From: Bathynomus jamesi
Lineage: Eukaryota; Arthropoda; Malacostraca; Isopoda; Cirolanidae
Direction: 5' to 3'
Assembly (NCBI GenBank): GCA_023014485.1
Contig: JAJOZX010012282.1
Coordinates: 44,713-108,712 of the forward strand
DNA length: 64,000 nucleotides
Notes under the pieces: generated by a model
What the model saw: only the letters and a program-made list of their open reading frames with translations
Databases searched by the model: none
What the model was told of the DNA's origin: nothing
Shown: in pieces, positions 1-10,915 of the stretch
How the letters are laid out: the number at the start of each line of letters is the position of its first letter
Numbering within the stretch: the stretch's first letter is position 1
Position numbers and translations under genes: made by a program

Positions 1-60
1 CTGTGGAGGAGTAAATTTACTCCACTAAAACTACGGGTATTGACTAGTCTGAAGTGGTAG
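1..60 (+). repeat. BEL integrase-derived fragment at window edge
   Basis: The first ~46 bases resemble the stretch at about 1,568-1,618 inside the first BEL integrase gene (shared GTGGA, AGTAA, ATTTACTC and ACGGGTATTGACTA blocks), so this is a rearranged or second copy of the same gene cut by the window edge. It is too short to assign further. Confidence 0.5.
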
Positions 61-129
61 GAGGTTTGAATACAGTACAAACTCTTTCTAATTCTCCTAA
101 ATTAAATGAACAAATAACAAAAGACAACA

Positions 130-1235
130 ATGGGAACATTGAACCAAACAATTACACGAAAACACTTGGAATGCTTTGGTTTTTTAAGACAGAATTCCGA
201 ACACGATGACACTCTTTGCACAAAGAGTTATAACTTAAATCCAAATGCCGATACAAAAAGACAAGTGCTTTCAGAATCATCCAAAATTTTCGACCCCATT
301 GGATTATATTTACCAGCAACCATAAGATCCAAAACCCTTTTGCAAGACTTATGGAAAAAGAAAATTGATTGGGATGAACCACTTTCAGTGGAAGACCAAC
401 TTCATTGGAAAAAATTAGCCACAGACTTGAACAAAGTTCAAGACATCTACGTACCAAGATGTGCTGGCTACAGATTGAAATCTCAAACACTACACATTTT
501 TACAGAAGCCAGCACACAAGCTTACGGGTGTTGTGCCTATTTAACAAGTGAAAATGAAAGTAACTTGGTTTATTCAAAGGCAAAAGTGGCACCCTTAAAC
601 CAAAAGAAAACTGTACCACAACTTGAATTATTAGCTGTCTCATTGGGAGTTAAAACAGCAGACTTTCTTTCACAAGTGTATAAAGAAGTTGACATAACAA
701 ACATTTACTTAAGGACAGACAGTCAAATTTGTCTAACATGGGTGACCAACACAGAACAACTTCTTGCAAAAACATATTTGTGAAAAACAGACTAACAGAA
801 ATCAAAACTGCAAACACAAACCTTGGTATCAAATTTAGGTACATAAAAACAAAAGAGAATCCTGCAGACTTTTTGACAAGAGGGCTCTCTTACAAGCTGT
901 TGAAAACAAATAAAATCTGGTATGAAGGGCCCGAATGGCTAACATGTGAGGATCTTTGGCCAGCCAAAGTAGTTAACCTCACACTCAACTCTACAACAAC
1001 TGAAAAGATCACTGAGGACAAACCTATATTTGACTATCACCTTTATTCAGACCTAAACAAACTCTTGAGAATTACAGTCTATTGCTGCAAGTTTGTCAAT
1101 AGCTACCTTCTCAAACACTGTCCTCAGAAAGCCTTTTCTAACTTAACAGAAACTGCAACAAAATACTGGCTCAAACAGATACAAGCTTCAGAATTTGACA
1201 AGGAGTTGAAGTATCTTAGGTCCAGTAGCACATAA
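130..1235 (+). pseudogene. BEL/Pao Pol fragment 1: RT connection and RNase H region, frameshifted
   Basis: Part of the Pol polyprotein of a BEL/Pao LTR retrotransposon. The first frame (130-783) holds the BEL-type block after the reverse transcriptase palm (KRQVLSESSKIFDPIG, then DLWKKKIDWDEPL) and the RNase H start, with FTEAS where the family usually has F-S/T-D-A-S, followed by TVPQLELLA and RTDSQICLTW. At about 760-780 the frame shifts to 729-1235, which continues with VKNRLTEI, the ENPADFLTRG block and a WYEGPEWL linker. The protease, the catalytic RT palm and gag are absent, so this copy is 5' truncated. The integrase region follows directly downstream. The family is clear from these BEL-specific blocks; the copy is dead. 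Confidence 0.85.
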
Positions 1236-1251
1236 ACAAAGGTATTCCTTC

Positions 1252-2682
1252 ACTTGTCTGGATCTAAATCTGTACCTGGATACAGAGGGTCTGATAAGGT
1301 GTAAAGGAAGGCTTAACAAGTCAACTTTGACTTACAACTCTAAGCACCCAATTCTTCTTCCAAGGAGAAATCACTTCACAAAACTCATCATCAGGGATAC
1401 CCACAACAAAATACACCACATGGGAGTCCCACAAACCCTGACAGAGCTGAGAAAAACTTACTGGCTACCAAAGGGTAGAACTGAAACAAAGAAAATTTTA
1501 AACACATGCATTCCTTGTAAACGTATCCATTCACGACCCTTTAAGACCCCAAGCCCTCCAGACCTACCTGTGGAACGAGTAACATTTACTCGGCCATTTG
1601 AAACCACGGGTATTGACTACACTGGAGCGGTAAATGTGAGTTTTGGAGACAAAATGGATTCAAAGGAATACAAAGTGTACATTGTACTCTTCACCTGTGC
1701 TGCCACACGTGCCATATGTCTAGACATAGTAGAAGATCTGACAGCAGAAGCTTTTATTGCTGCTTTCAGACGATTTTGTGCACACAATTCTGTACCCAAA
1801 ACTATATGGTCAGACAATGCCACATACTTCAAATCTGGTGAAAGAATTATTCATCAGATTTGTGACAGTGAAACAGTACAAACTCATTTAACCAAACACA
1901 ACATAACCTGGAAGTACATTCCTGTTAATACACCATGGTATGGTTCAATTTGGGAAAGAAACATACAAACTGTAAAGAACTGCCTTAAAAAGACTATTGG
2001 GACAAAACATCTACAACTTTTTGAACTCATGACTATTCTGTCAGAAATTGAAAATGTTGTCAACAACAGACCATTAACTTATGTGGGAGATGGTATTAAT
2101 GAGCCAGAACCTCTCACACCAAACCACCTAATTAAGGGAGAAACAGTAAACATGTTACCAGAATCTGAACATAACAGTACAGAGGATCCAGATTGGGAAA
2201 TAGGACACAAAGAACTCAACACAAAATACCAACATTTGACACAAATCAAGACTCAATTTATAACAAAATGGAGAGAAGAATACTTAACAAGTCTTAGAGA
2301 AAGACATAAACAATTAACAAAACAAAGTTGGAATGATTCAGTCAAAATTGGGGACATTGTGTTGATACATGACAAGACACCAAGACAACATTGGTCAATG
2401 GGAAAAGTCTTGGAACTCAAAACTGGTGAAGACGAAGTTACCAGGGTTGTAAAACTGAAAACAGCAACTGGTGAGACCACCAGAGATATCACATTACTAT
2501 ATCCTTTGGAGTGTGGGGCTAAATTAGAACCATTACCCCAAAGGATGGATCAGGATACTATTGGGGAGGAATCTCTCAATGTGCCTGATGTAACTCAGAC
2601 TAAACCAGACAGGCCTCAAAGAAAGACTGCTTTGAAAGCCAGAAAACTTTTACAAGAAAAAATTAAGACTGGTGACTTATAA
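1252..2682 (+). CDS. BEL/Pao integrase with DUF5641-type C-terminus (fragment 1)
   Basis: Integrase end of the same BEL/Pao element. The open frame starts upstream of any convincing Met, as expected for a polyprotein segment. In order: a zinc-binding HHCC region (HNKIHHMG, then CIPCKRIH), the retroviral integrase core with D in GIDYTGAV, D in WSDNATYF and E in YGSIWERN, then the C-terminal module typical of BEL integrases (TPNHLIKGE, WREEYLTSLRERH, GDIVLIHD, PRQHWSMGKV). The frame is uninterrupted to TAA at 2682. All three acidic catalytic residues are visible, yet the upstream Pol is frameshifted and no flanking LTR pair is seen. It is therefore a well-preserved piece of a dead element. Confidence 0.88.
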   Translation, partial: TCLDLNLYLDTEGLIRCKGRLNKSTLTYNSKHPILLPRRNHFTKLIIRDTHNKIHHMGVPQTLTELRKTYWLPKGRTETKKILNTCIPCKRIHSRPFKTPSPPDLPVERVTFTRPFETTGIDYTGAVNVSFGDKMDSKEYKVYIVLFTCAATRAICLDIVEDLTAEAFIAAFRRFCAHNSVPKTIWSDNATYFKSGERIIHQICDSETVQTHLTKHNITWKYIPVNTPWYGSIWERNIQTVKNCLKKTIGTKHLQLFELMTILSEIENVVNNRPLTYVGDGINEPEPLTPNHLIKGETVNMLPESEHNSTEDPDWEIGHKELNTKYQHLTQIKTQFITKWREEYLTSLRERHKQLTKQSWNDSVKIGDIVLIHDKTPRQHWSMGKVLELKTGEDEVTRVVKLKTATGETTRDITLLYPLECGAKLEPLPQRMDQDTIGEESLNVPDVTQTKPDRPQRKTALKARKLLQEKIKTGDL

Positions 2683-2952
2683 AACTTACACAAACTGAGC
2701 AAAGTTAAAATGCTTAATAACTTTACTTTAATCCCATAAATTTCCTATACCTAAAGGGAGTCAAACTGATTGACATAACTTTAACTAAACTTGAGAAGTT
2801 GGCCTCTTGAACTTTCATATTTGAATAGGTCTTGAGTAACCTCTCTCCCTAAATTTCTACTTCATTCTTTTCAATCCATTTCACATGGTTTAAAACACAG
2901 TTTATCAAAAAATTTGATCTATAACATACAAATTTTTCTCCGGCCCCCCCCA
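2683..2952. other. 3' untranslated tail of BEL copy 1
   Basis: No gene. An AT-rich tail ends in a C-run followed by AGTATATGG. The same arrangement (C-run, then AGTATATTG) precedes the 3' LTR of the second BEL copy at 9,944, so this should be the boundary between internal region and 3' LTR. Confidence 0.45.
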
Positions 2953-4521
2953 GTATATGGAAAAACTATACGCGCTCACAACATGGTATCATATGTGGTA
3001 CATTTATTTCATAATTAAATATAAATTATTAATTAATTGAATTAAATATCTATACAAAATGCCTCGGGATTGGCGACATAGCCTATTGGGAATGAAATAA
3101 TTGAATTGCCATACGTACAAAGAACCTGTATGTATGAATCAGCCTCACATAGCAACAAGAAAACCCAATTTATTGTTTAGTCTACAAGGAGTAGACCAAA
3201 CAAATAATGCTAGTTCGGCAAATAATACACCAGAACCAAGGAACGGCTCTCAGGGCTGTTTATGTTACAGCGAAGCTTTAAACAGGGAGGATGTCTTTGT
3301 CCCCCCTAAGTCCTGAGTGAATTCCTTATAATATAAAACCTAGTGACTATAAAAGGATAGGCCTATTCCTTCAGGGGTTTATATAGTGACTGCCTATATT
3401 AATTACCTTAAGTAAATTCGCCGCGTAACTCCATCGTGGCGGCCCTACACCGAAAATGATCGTAACGCCCTACATCGAAGCAAACAAAGACCCAGCAAAA
3501 ATAAGGTGAGGCAATTTCATTTTATTAACATAAGGCTTTCCCAACTCCCGATGCTAGAATTACCGTAATCAATATAAATATAAAGAGGTCCTTTAAAGAC
3601 CTACATATTTATAACTCTCTAACGAAAAAGCATAGGGCTTTTGTCGGTAACCCTCCACTGAAGTCTGTTGGAAATTTCCAACGGATGAGGGCACAGGCAA
3701 TCAACCCATAGCCCTATATAGTTTTTTTCAAAATAGGGCTATGGGTTGATTGCCTGATACCCTCATCCGTTGGAAATTTCCAGCAGATTTCAGTGGAGAG
3801 TTAACGACAAAAGCCCTACGTTTTTTCGTTAGAGAGTTATGTATATGTAGGTCTTCAAAGGACCTCTTAATGTTTATTTGCCTTCGGTATTTGCGCTGCC
3901 TAATGGTAAAGAAAGAAATTGCCTTACCTTATTATTTCATTGGGCCTCGCTTCTGTTTCGATGTAGGGCGCGACGATGTTTTCCGATGTAGGGCCGTGGT
4001 ACTATGGAGTTACACAATGAGTTGATTTGATGTAACTAATATAGGCAGTCACTATATACCTGAAGGAATAGGCCTATCCTTTTTATAGTTATTAGGTTTT
4101 ATATTAAGAGGATTTCACTCAGAACGTATAGGAAGATAAAGTACATCTTCCTTGCTTAAAGCATCGCTGTAACATAAGCAGCTCAGAGTGCTGCCAGTAT
4201 AATATAATATATCGTTAGGAATCTGCTGATTCTTCAAAGTTCGCTGACTCTTCTCTTGATGTAATTTTCATGAGTCAGCAATGGAAAATTTTGAACACGA
4301 AATAATAAATTTGGTTTTCTTGTTGTTATGCAGGCCCGATACCTAAATATGGGTTCTATATATGTATGGCAATTATTTTCATTCCCAATAGGCTGTGTCG
4401 CCAATCCCGAGGCAATTTTGTATGATATTGAAGTCAATTAATTAATAATTTATATTTAATTAAGAAGTAAAGGCACCACATACGATACCATGTTGTAAGC
4501 GTGTATAGTTTTTCCATACCT
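2953..4521. repeat. 1.57-kb long inverted repeat between the BEL copies
   Basis: The left arm starts TATATGGAAAAACTATACGC and the right arm ends GTGTATAGTTTTTCCATA. The arms stay recognisable as reverse complements throughout (for example GCCTCGGGATTGGCGACA near 3,061 against TGTCGCCAATCCCGAGGC near 4,396) and meet around 3,715-3,740, where CCATAGCCCTAT pairs with ATAGGGCTATGG. The outer ends resemble the start of the BEL LTR at 9,944, so this may be two LTRs in inverted orientation; a foldback transposon is the alternative. No coding capacity was seen. Confidence 0.65.
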
Positions 4522-4533
4522 TTTAAAAAATAT

Positions 4534-5550
4534 GGTTGTCATTATTTAACCCACAGGGGGGTTTATCGACAAGATGCCCCAACAACAAAACTCAGAGTAG
4601 TATATAACTGTAGCCTCAAAGACAGTGATGAACACAGTTTGAATGATTGCCTGATTGAGTGGCCTAATCTCATTTCTGACCTTGTGAAAATCTTACTCAC
4701 GTTCAGGTTAGATAAAAATGCCTTACAAAGTGACATTTCAAAGGCATTTTTGGGAATAAATCTTAAAAATGAATATGACAAGAATGAACTTAGGTTCTTA
4801 TGGTTCAGGGATCCATTTGATTTGAATATAGTGTTCATAACGTATAGATTCACTGTTGTGTTGTTTGGAGCCAGTTGCTCACCTAGCCTATTAGCATTGA
4901 CAATTGGACATCATTTGAACCAGTTTAATAACTCTAACACTAAACTTCCTTAAAGAACATTTTATGTAGACAATCTAATAGGCTCAACATCAACAAAATC
5001 TGAATTATCTGAAGTCTATGAAAACTCTCAAAACAAACATTATGCAACAAGGTAACTTTGAACTTAGAGAGTGGACTTCAAATGATGAAGATTTAAACAA
5101 AAACATTTTAAAAAATAATATTGGTCTTATTGAACCATCAGACAGAGGTAAAAATTTAGGTATGAACTGGTATTTGCAACTTCTAACAATCATGATTCAC
5201 TCTGCACTAAAAGTGTTAAACTTGAGGAGGAAGCTAACACTAAAAGACAGATATTATCAGAGGCTTCCAAAATTTTTGTTCCCACGGATCTATTCCTGCC
5301 TTCAACAATATGATCAAAGATTCTCCTCCAAGAACTTTGGAAGACAAATGTTGGGTGGGATGAGCCAATAATAATTGAAGATCAAAAATCTTGGAAGAAG
5401 TTAGCTACTGATTCAACAAAAGTGCAGAACATTAAAATACCAAGGTGCTGTGGGTTTAAGAATAAACCCCAGAGACTTCATGTGTTTGCTGATACAGGCG
5501 TACCTTGTAAGTCCTAGAGAAAGCCATCTAATTTATGCAAAAGGGAAAGT
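4534..5550 (+). pseudogene. BEL/Pao Pol fragment 2: reverse transcriptase palm
   Basis: RT core of a second BEL/Pao copy in the same orientation. Visible are the LRVVYNCS block (usually V-Y/F-D-C/A-S), LQSDISKAFL with the first catalytic Asp, LRFLWFRDP, then TYRFTVVLFGASCSPSLL and, after a stop at 4953, the YVDNLIGS block with the catalytic Asp in another frame. The next block (about 5,018-5,371) gives the post-palm region. Several frameshifts and stops make it non-functional. The left edge abuts the inverted repeat, so the 5' half of this BEL (LTR, gag, protease) is missing. Its second half is repeated from 5,558. Confidence 0.82.
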
Positions 5551-6419
5551 TGCACATCACGTTCAGGTTAGATAAAAATGCCTTACAAAGTGACATTTCA
5601 AAGGCATTTTTGGGAATAAATCTTAAAAATGAATATGACAAGAATGAACTTAGGTTCTTATGGTTCAGGGATCCATTTGATTTGAATATAGTGTTCATAA
5701 CGTATAGATTCACTGTTGTGTTGTTTGGAGCCAGTTGCTCACCTAGCCTATTAGCATTGACAATTGGACATCATTTGAACCAGTTTAATAACTCTAACAC
5801 TAAACTTCCTTAAAGAACATTTTTATGTAGACAATCTAATAGGCTCAACATCAACAAAATCTGAATTATCTGAAGTCTATGAAAACTCTCAAAACAAACA
5901 TTATGCAACAAGGTAACTTTGAACTTAGAGAGTGGACTTCAAATGATGAAGATTTAAACAAAAACATTTTAAAAAATAATATTGGTCTTATTGAACCATC
6001 AGACAGAGGTAAAAATTTAGGTATGAACTGGTATTTGCAACTTCTAACAATCATGATTCACTCTGCACTAAAAGTGTTAAACTTGAGGAGGAAGCTAACA
6101 CTAAAAGACAGATATTATCAGAGGCTTCCAAAATTTTTGTTCCCACGGATCTATTCCTGCCTTCAACAATAAGATCAAAGATTCTCCTCCAAGAACTTTG
6201 GAAGACAAATGTTGGGTGGGATGAGCCAATAATAATTGAAGATCAAAAATCTTGGAAGAAGTTAGCTACTGATTCAACAAAAGTGCAGAACATTAAAATA
6301 CCAAGGTGCTGTGGGTTTAAGAATAAACCCCAGAGACTTCATGTGTTTGCTGATACAGGCGTACCTTGTAAGTCCTAGAGAAAGCCATCTAATTTATGCA
6401 AAAGGGAAAGTTGCACATC
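4698..6419 (+). repeat. 860-bp direct tandem duplication inside BEL copy 2
   Basis: The segment beginning CACGTTCAGGTTAGATAAAA at 4,698 recurs at 5,558, and both units end in AAAGTTGCACATC (about 5,558 and 6,419). The units are nearly identical; differences include one extra T (5,8xx versus 4,9xx) and TATGATC versus TAAGATC. The high identity says the duplication is recent compared with the decay of the element. Confidence 0.9.
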
Positions 6420-7014
6420 TCAAACCTACCCGAACCATACCTCAATTGGAACTATTGGCTGCTGCGTTAGCCATTAAGACCATTTCATTTCTTAAGGATG
6501 CTTACCATGATGTGAACATAACTGATATCCACATCTGGCTCGACAGTCAGATTTGTCTTCCCTGGATACGGAATGATAGCACTAATAGTAAGAGCATCTT
6601 TGTAAGAAACAGGCTAAAAGAAATAGCTGAAGCTAATGAAAGCCTACAAGTCAACTTTCACTATGTTCCAACTAAACAAAATCCAGCATCCTTTCTGACC
6701 AGAGGTTCAAGTTGTTGAAATCGAACAAAACTTGGTTCATGGGACCTAAGTGGCTCTGTAATACAGACCAATGGTCTGTGGAACAAGTTAACCTGACATT
6801 AAATTTAACCTTTTCAAATGGAAAGGTTGAACCAATCACTAATTTTGAAGATTATTCTGACTTCAGCAAGCTTATCAGGGTTACAGCCTACTGTTTGAGG
6901 TTTGCTCACAACTGTTTAACCACAATTAACAAACAGCTAAATAAGAACAATCACAATCATACAGAAGTTGCAACCAAGTACTGGGTAGGGCATGCACAAC
7001 AAAAAGTACAATAA
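5558..7014 (+). pseudogene. BEL/Pao Pol fragment 2: duplicated RT, RNase H and linker
   Basis: After the duplicated RT palm (5,558-6,172) the element runs on through RNase H. The HVFAD block near 6,340 is split by a frameshift. Then follow TIPQLELLAAALAIKT, WLDSQICLPWI and the NRLKEIAEANESL and QNPASFLTRG blocks (6,311-6,718), with WFMGPKWL in the next frame (6,712-7,014). These correspond block for block to 130-1235 in the first copy, confirming two copies of one BEL family. There are at least four frame interruptions. Confidence 0.8.
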
Positions 7015-7913
7015 AGAGTTAAAATTCTTGACTAATGGGAAACAAACAAAAGAGCCTGTACCATCAGTAGTTGTGGATCTAAACTTGTTCAGAGATGAGG
7101 AAGGTCTTCTAAGGTGCAGAGGGAGACTAGATAAATCAAAACTGTCTTACAAAAGCAAACATCCAATCCTTTTATCTAGATTTAGCTATCTGACAACATT
7201 AATCATCAGACAAACACATAATGATGTACATCATCTGGGGTTACCACAGAAACTAACTGCATTAAAAAAAACTTATTGGATACCCAAGGGAAGGATCACT
7301 GTTAAAACAGTCCTCAATGAGCGTGTCACATGTAGGCGTATTCATGCTAGGCCCTATCGGAAACCAAATCCTCCTGCTTAGCCAGAGGAGAGAGTTACTT
7401 TCAACAGACCCTTTGAGACTGTAGGCATTCACTATACAGGAGTATTGACTGTAGGGGTGGTTGACACTGAACAAAAAATTTACATTGTACTATTTACATG
7501 TGCTGCCTCACGAGCTGTTTATCTGGATGTTGTGGAGGATCTTACAGCAGAATCCTTTGTTGCTGTCTTTAAGAGATTCTGTGTAGGACATTCAGTAAAC
7601 AAGACAGTTTGGACTGACAACGCTACATATTTCAAGGCTGCTGAACAGGTCATTAACGACTTGTTAAGCAATGAAGTCACACAATTATATGTACAAAATT
7701 CAAACATAAGGTGGAAGTATATTCCAGTTGCCTCTCCTTGGTATGGTTCTATCTGGGAGAGGAATATACAAACAGTAAAGAATTGCTTGAGGAAAGCAAT
7801 TGGTAAAAAACAGATACACTTGTTTGAGTTGCTCACTCTCTTGGCTGAGATTGAGAACATCATCAACGATAGATCACTCACTTATGTGAGTGACAACATT
7901 AATGACCTGGAAC

Positions 7914-9097
7914 CAGTGATGGGCATCGATACATGAAAATCGCTAAAGCGATACCGATCCATCGATACATGAAGAACGTCTTAGGCGATACCGATACGCC
8001 GATACTTTCTAGATGTCTTAAGCGATACCGATACCGATACATGTATCGCCGGTACATTTTTATAATTATTCATTTAATATGTAGGTATTAGATATTATTG
8101 TTTATACTAGTAATTTGTACGCACTGTAAGTAAAATCAACGACATTTTAATGGGTTTTATAGATGTAAATAAAAACAATTGCTTTATTTAATGAAAGTAT
8201 GTTTTAATTTTGTAGGATACATGAATGACTGAAAATATTACACTAACAATTAAAAGTAATTACTATTACCCTTCAAAATACCAGCTGGCTAAACATCTGG
8301 TCAGACAGTCTATTCCTTTTTGGAGCGTGAATGTGACCAGCCAAACTAAACAACCGTTCTACAGGAGCAGAGGATGGTAGTGGTGTGTTATACTTCAGGA
8401 AGACCCGTAGAATTCCTGGGTACTGCCTCAGAGATTGGAGAGAATGACTTCCGTCACCCAGATACTGTAAAACTTCCATCTCAGTGGAATCTTGGGTTGC
8501 AGAAACATTAGTGGAAGCAGACTCATAACAGAAGAAATCATCTGCACTTCCGTCAGATGCAGCATCACTTAGTTGTTGCTGGGGGGTCTGCTCGCTGAGG
8601 CTCTTAACAGCATTAACCAACATTTCTTGAACCCTCTTTTTGACAATGTTAGTATTAAATTTGCCTTTTATTGTCATCCACTTTAACTTGAACAGAGGAT
8701 TTGAAGACGATGCCAGTATTGCTGCTTTACACTCATGCGACGCATCAAGGCACAGAAACTTTTCAAACCGCTTAGTGAACCCTACTGTGACTGCATTGAG
8801 AAGTGGCTGACCAGTAGAGTAGTACTGTCATTAAATAAATATTTAATAATATTATTATTTATGTATATTCATAAATATAACTCAGTAGTGTCATATTATA
8901 ACATCTATTTAAATATTTAAAAATTCTTATTAATGTATCGAAGTATCGATTTTTTTCGATACATTTAAGAAAATTGACCTTAGCGATACCGATAAATTGA
9001 TACTTTTGTCAAGTAGCTAAAGCGATACCGATACTGATACAAAAGTATCGATCGATACGTATCGGCGATACATGTATCTAGATACTGCCAATCACTG
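7914..9097 (-). mobile_element. hAT element with ATCGATACCG subterminal repeats
   Basis: Inverted ends CAGTGATGGGC and GCCAATCACTG with an 8-bp target duplication CCTGGAAC on both sides, diagnostic of the hAT superfamily. Both subterminal regions are packed with copies of ATCGATA and GCGATACCGATA, the arrangement expected of transposase-binding sites. Inside is only the transposase C-terminus (8,273-8,677, minus strand), so the copy is non-autonomous. It sits in the second BEL integrase gene. Confidence 0.92.
8273..8677 (-). pseudogene. hAT transposase C-terminal dimerisation domain
   Basis: A 134-residue open frame whose last ~60 residues carry the hAT dimerisation signature: [29 protein letters not shown] and PKRNRLSD. 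The BED zinc finger and the DDE catalytic part are missing; hAT transposases are usually 500-700 residues. It lies between hAT-type inverted ends in the only orientation that gives a hAT frame. Confidence 0.85.
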
Positions 9098-9690
9098 CCT
9101 GGAACCATTAACCCCAAATCATTTGATTCGGGGAGAACAAGTTAGTCTCCTGCCGGACTACAATATAGACTCTTCAGAAGACCCAAACTGGACTCAACAA
9201 CATGATGAACTCCAGACTAAATTACAACACTTAACTAGAGTTAAAGCTCATTTCATTAAACAGTGGAAAACTGAGTACTTGATGGGTCTAAGGGAAAGAC
9301 ACAAACAAATGACTAAGAAGGATTGGTCTGACACAATTAAGGTAGGGGACCTTGTTCTAATAAATGACAGTACTCCAAGACAATACTGGCCTCTGGCTAG
9401 AGTTTTAGAACTCAGACCAGGGACAGACGGGGTAACAAGAATGGTCAAATTAAGGACTACAACGGGTGACACAACAAGAGATTTCTCTTTTGTACCCCCT
9501 AGAATCTGGACCCAAAACAAAGGACTCTGGAGAGCCCCCTCCATCGACAGTAACAACTGGAGACACTGAACTTCCAGTAACTATACCTTTGACAGTAGGA
9601 GCGGTAACACATCCTACTACAACACTGACAGACACAAGACCTCAGCGACAAACAGCGTTAAAGGCGCGACTAGTTTTACAGGAAAAATAG

Positions 9691-9943
9691 ATGCTGGGGA
9701 ATTGTAATTTCATCTTCTAACTTTCACTTTTCCTTTTCTTATGGTAAAGACCATGAACAGTTTCATCCTATGGATGTATATTTTCTCTTCTAATTAAATG
9801 CTACATCTTCTCCATGAGAAGGTGAGGATAGTCACTGTTAATCAGATTAACAGGCATTTGCAGTCAAATAGTTAGCTAGTCTACACTCAGACATAAAAAT
9901 TGGTGACAATGACACCAAGGTTTTTATCTCTAGGGGCCCCCAG
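9691..9943. other. 3' untranslated tail of BEL copy 2
   Basis: No gene. AT-rich tail between the integrase stop and the 3' LTR, ending AGGGGCCCCCAG in the position of the plus-strand priming tract. Confidence 0.5.
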
Positions 9944-9961
9944 TATATTGAAAACTGATAC

Positions 9962-10345
9962 GTGTGGGTAGGTACTTGGGAGGTAACGAAAATGGTCCAC
10001 TGAGTAGGTAGGTAGTTAATCTAACAATTATTAAACTCCTTTTATGTCAATAACTGGGTGAATGAAACCAATTGGTTGCTCACCAGAGTTATTCTCCACA
10101 CTAGTATTTATATACTGTGGGATAGAGCGTGCTCGGTAGTAGACATACACTATGTGTGGGTAGGTACTTGGGAGGTAACGAAAATGGTCCACTGAGTAGG
10201 TAGGTAGTTAATCTAACAATTATTAAACTCCTTTTATGTCAATAACTGGGTGAATGAAACCAATTGGTTGCTCACCAGAGTTATTCTCCACACTAGTATT
10301 TATATACTGTGGGATAGAGCGTGCTCGGTAGTAGACATACACTAC
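9962..10345 (+). repeat. 192-bp tandem duplication in the LTR U3
   Basis: Two adjacent, essentially identical 192-bp units each run from GTGTGGGTAGGTACTTGGG to GTAGACATACACTA and each contain the TATA-like TATTTATATACTG. The solo LTR at 12,480 has one diverged copy. The unit boundary is at about 10,153/10,154. Confidence 0.9.
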
Positions 10346-10516
10346 CGATCAACCAACAAACAAAAAGGACGCTGGTGGCAGTGGCGTAGCTAAAGTTTGT
10401 GCCGCCCGGGGCGGTCCTTTAGTTTGCCGCCCCCCTGAAACACAACACAATACACATAACAAACATACTTAAACAAAAAGTGAAAACGACGTATAGAAAA
10501 AAACCTGTGAAAAATA

Positions 10517-10915
10517 TTAGGACAACATGTTTACTTCTGAAGTGAAAAAATTAACTACAACATTCGACACAGTTATTTTTCTTGTTTTTCTGTTAGCAAA
10601 ATCTTCGATGACATTGTCGAAGTCTATTTCGTCTGTCAATTGTTGTTCTATAGACAGTATGGCAAGATTTCTCAACCGCAAGGTGCTCATAGTAGATCTT
10701 AGGTAATTCTTTATCAGTTTTAGTTTAGAAAAACTCCTCTCACAGCTAGCAACACTAACAGCAATTGTGAGAAAAATCCGCAGCAGTATTACAATATTTG
10801 GAACCGAGTTAGTAACTCGGTTCCAAATATTGTAATACTGCTGCGGATTAGTGGTAAAGTATAATCTTGGTAACTCGGAGTTACCAAGATTATACTTTAC
10901 AACTAATACCAGCAT
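10517..10915 (-). pseudogene. hAT transposase C-terminal remnant (ZMYM-like subgroup)
   Basis: A 132-residue frame with the hAT dimerisation block VASCERSFSKLKLIKNYLRS followed by LRNLAILSIE, a form typical of hAT elements often annotated as zinc finger MYM-type-like. The catalytic part is absent. The N-terminal third of the frame runs through two perfect palindromes and is probably not original protein sequence. Confidence 0.82.
10775..10900. repeat. Two consecutive perfect hairpins
   Basis: 10,775-10,849 is a perfect inverted repeat with 37-bp arms and a 1-base spacer, centred on GAGTTA-G-TAACTC. 10,854-10,900 is a second perfect inverted repeat with 23-bp arms and a 1-base spacer. They are four bases apart inside the hAT element. 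Confidence 0.95.

Larger units (their letters stand above)
7011..9690 (+). pseudogene. BEL/Pao integrase 2, split by a hAT insertion
   Basis: Integrase of BEL copy 2. The N-terminal zinc region lies at 7,140-7,381 (QTHNDVHHLG, then CRRIH). An in-frame TAG follows, then the core at 7,445-7,913 with WTDNATYF and YGSIWERN carrying two of the catalytic acidic residues. The frame is cut at 7,913 by a 1,184-bp hAT element and resumes at 9,098 with the TPNHLIRGE block through GDLVLIND and PRQYWPLARV. A frameshift near 9,480 moves the last ~70 residues into another frame, ending TAG at 9690. The CCTGGAAC duplication at 7,906-7,913 and 9,098-9,105 shows that the gene was continuous before the insertion. 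Confidence 0.87.
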
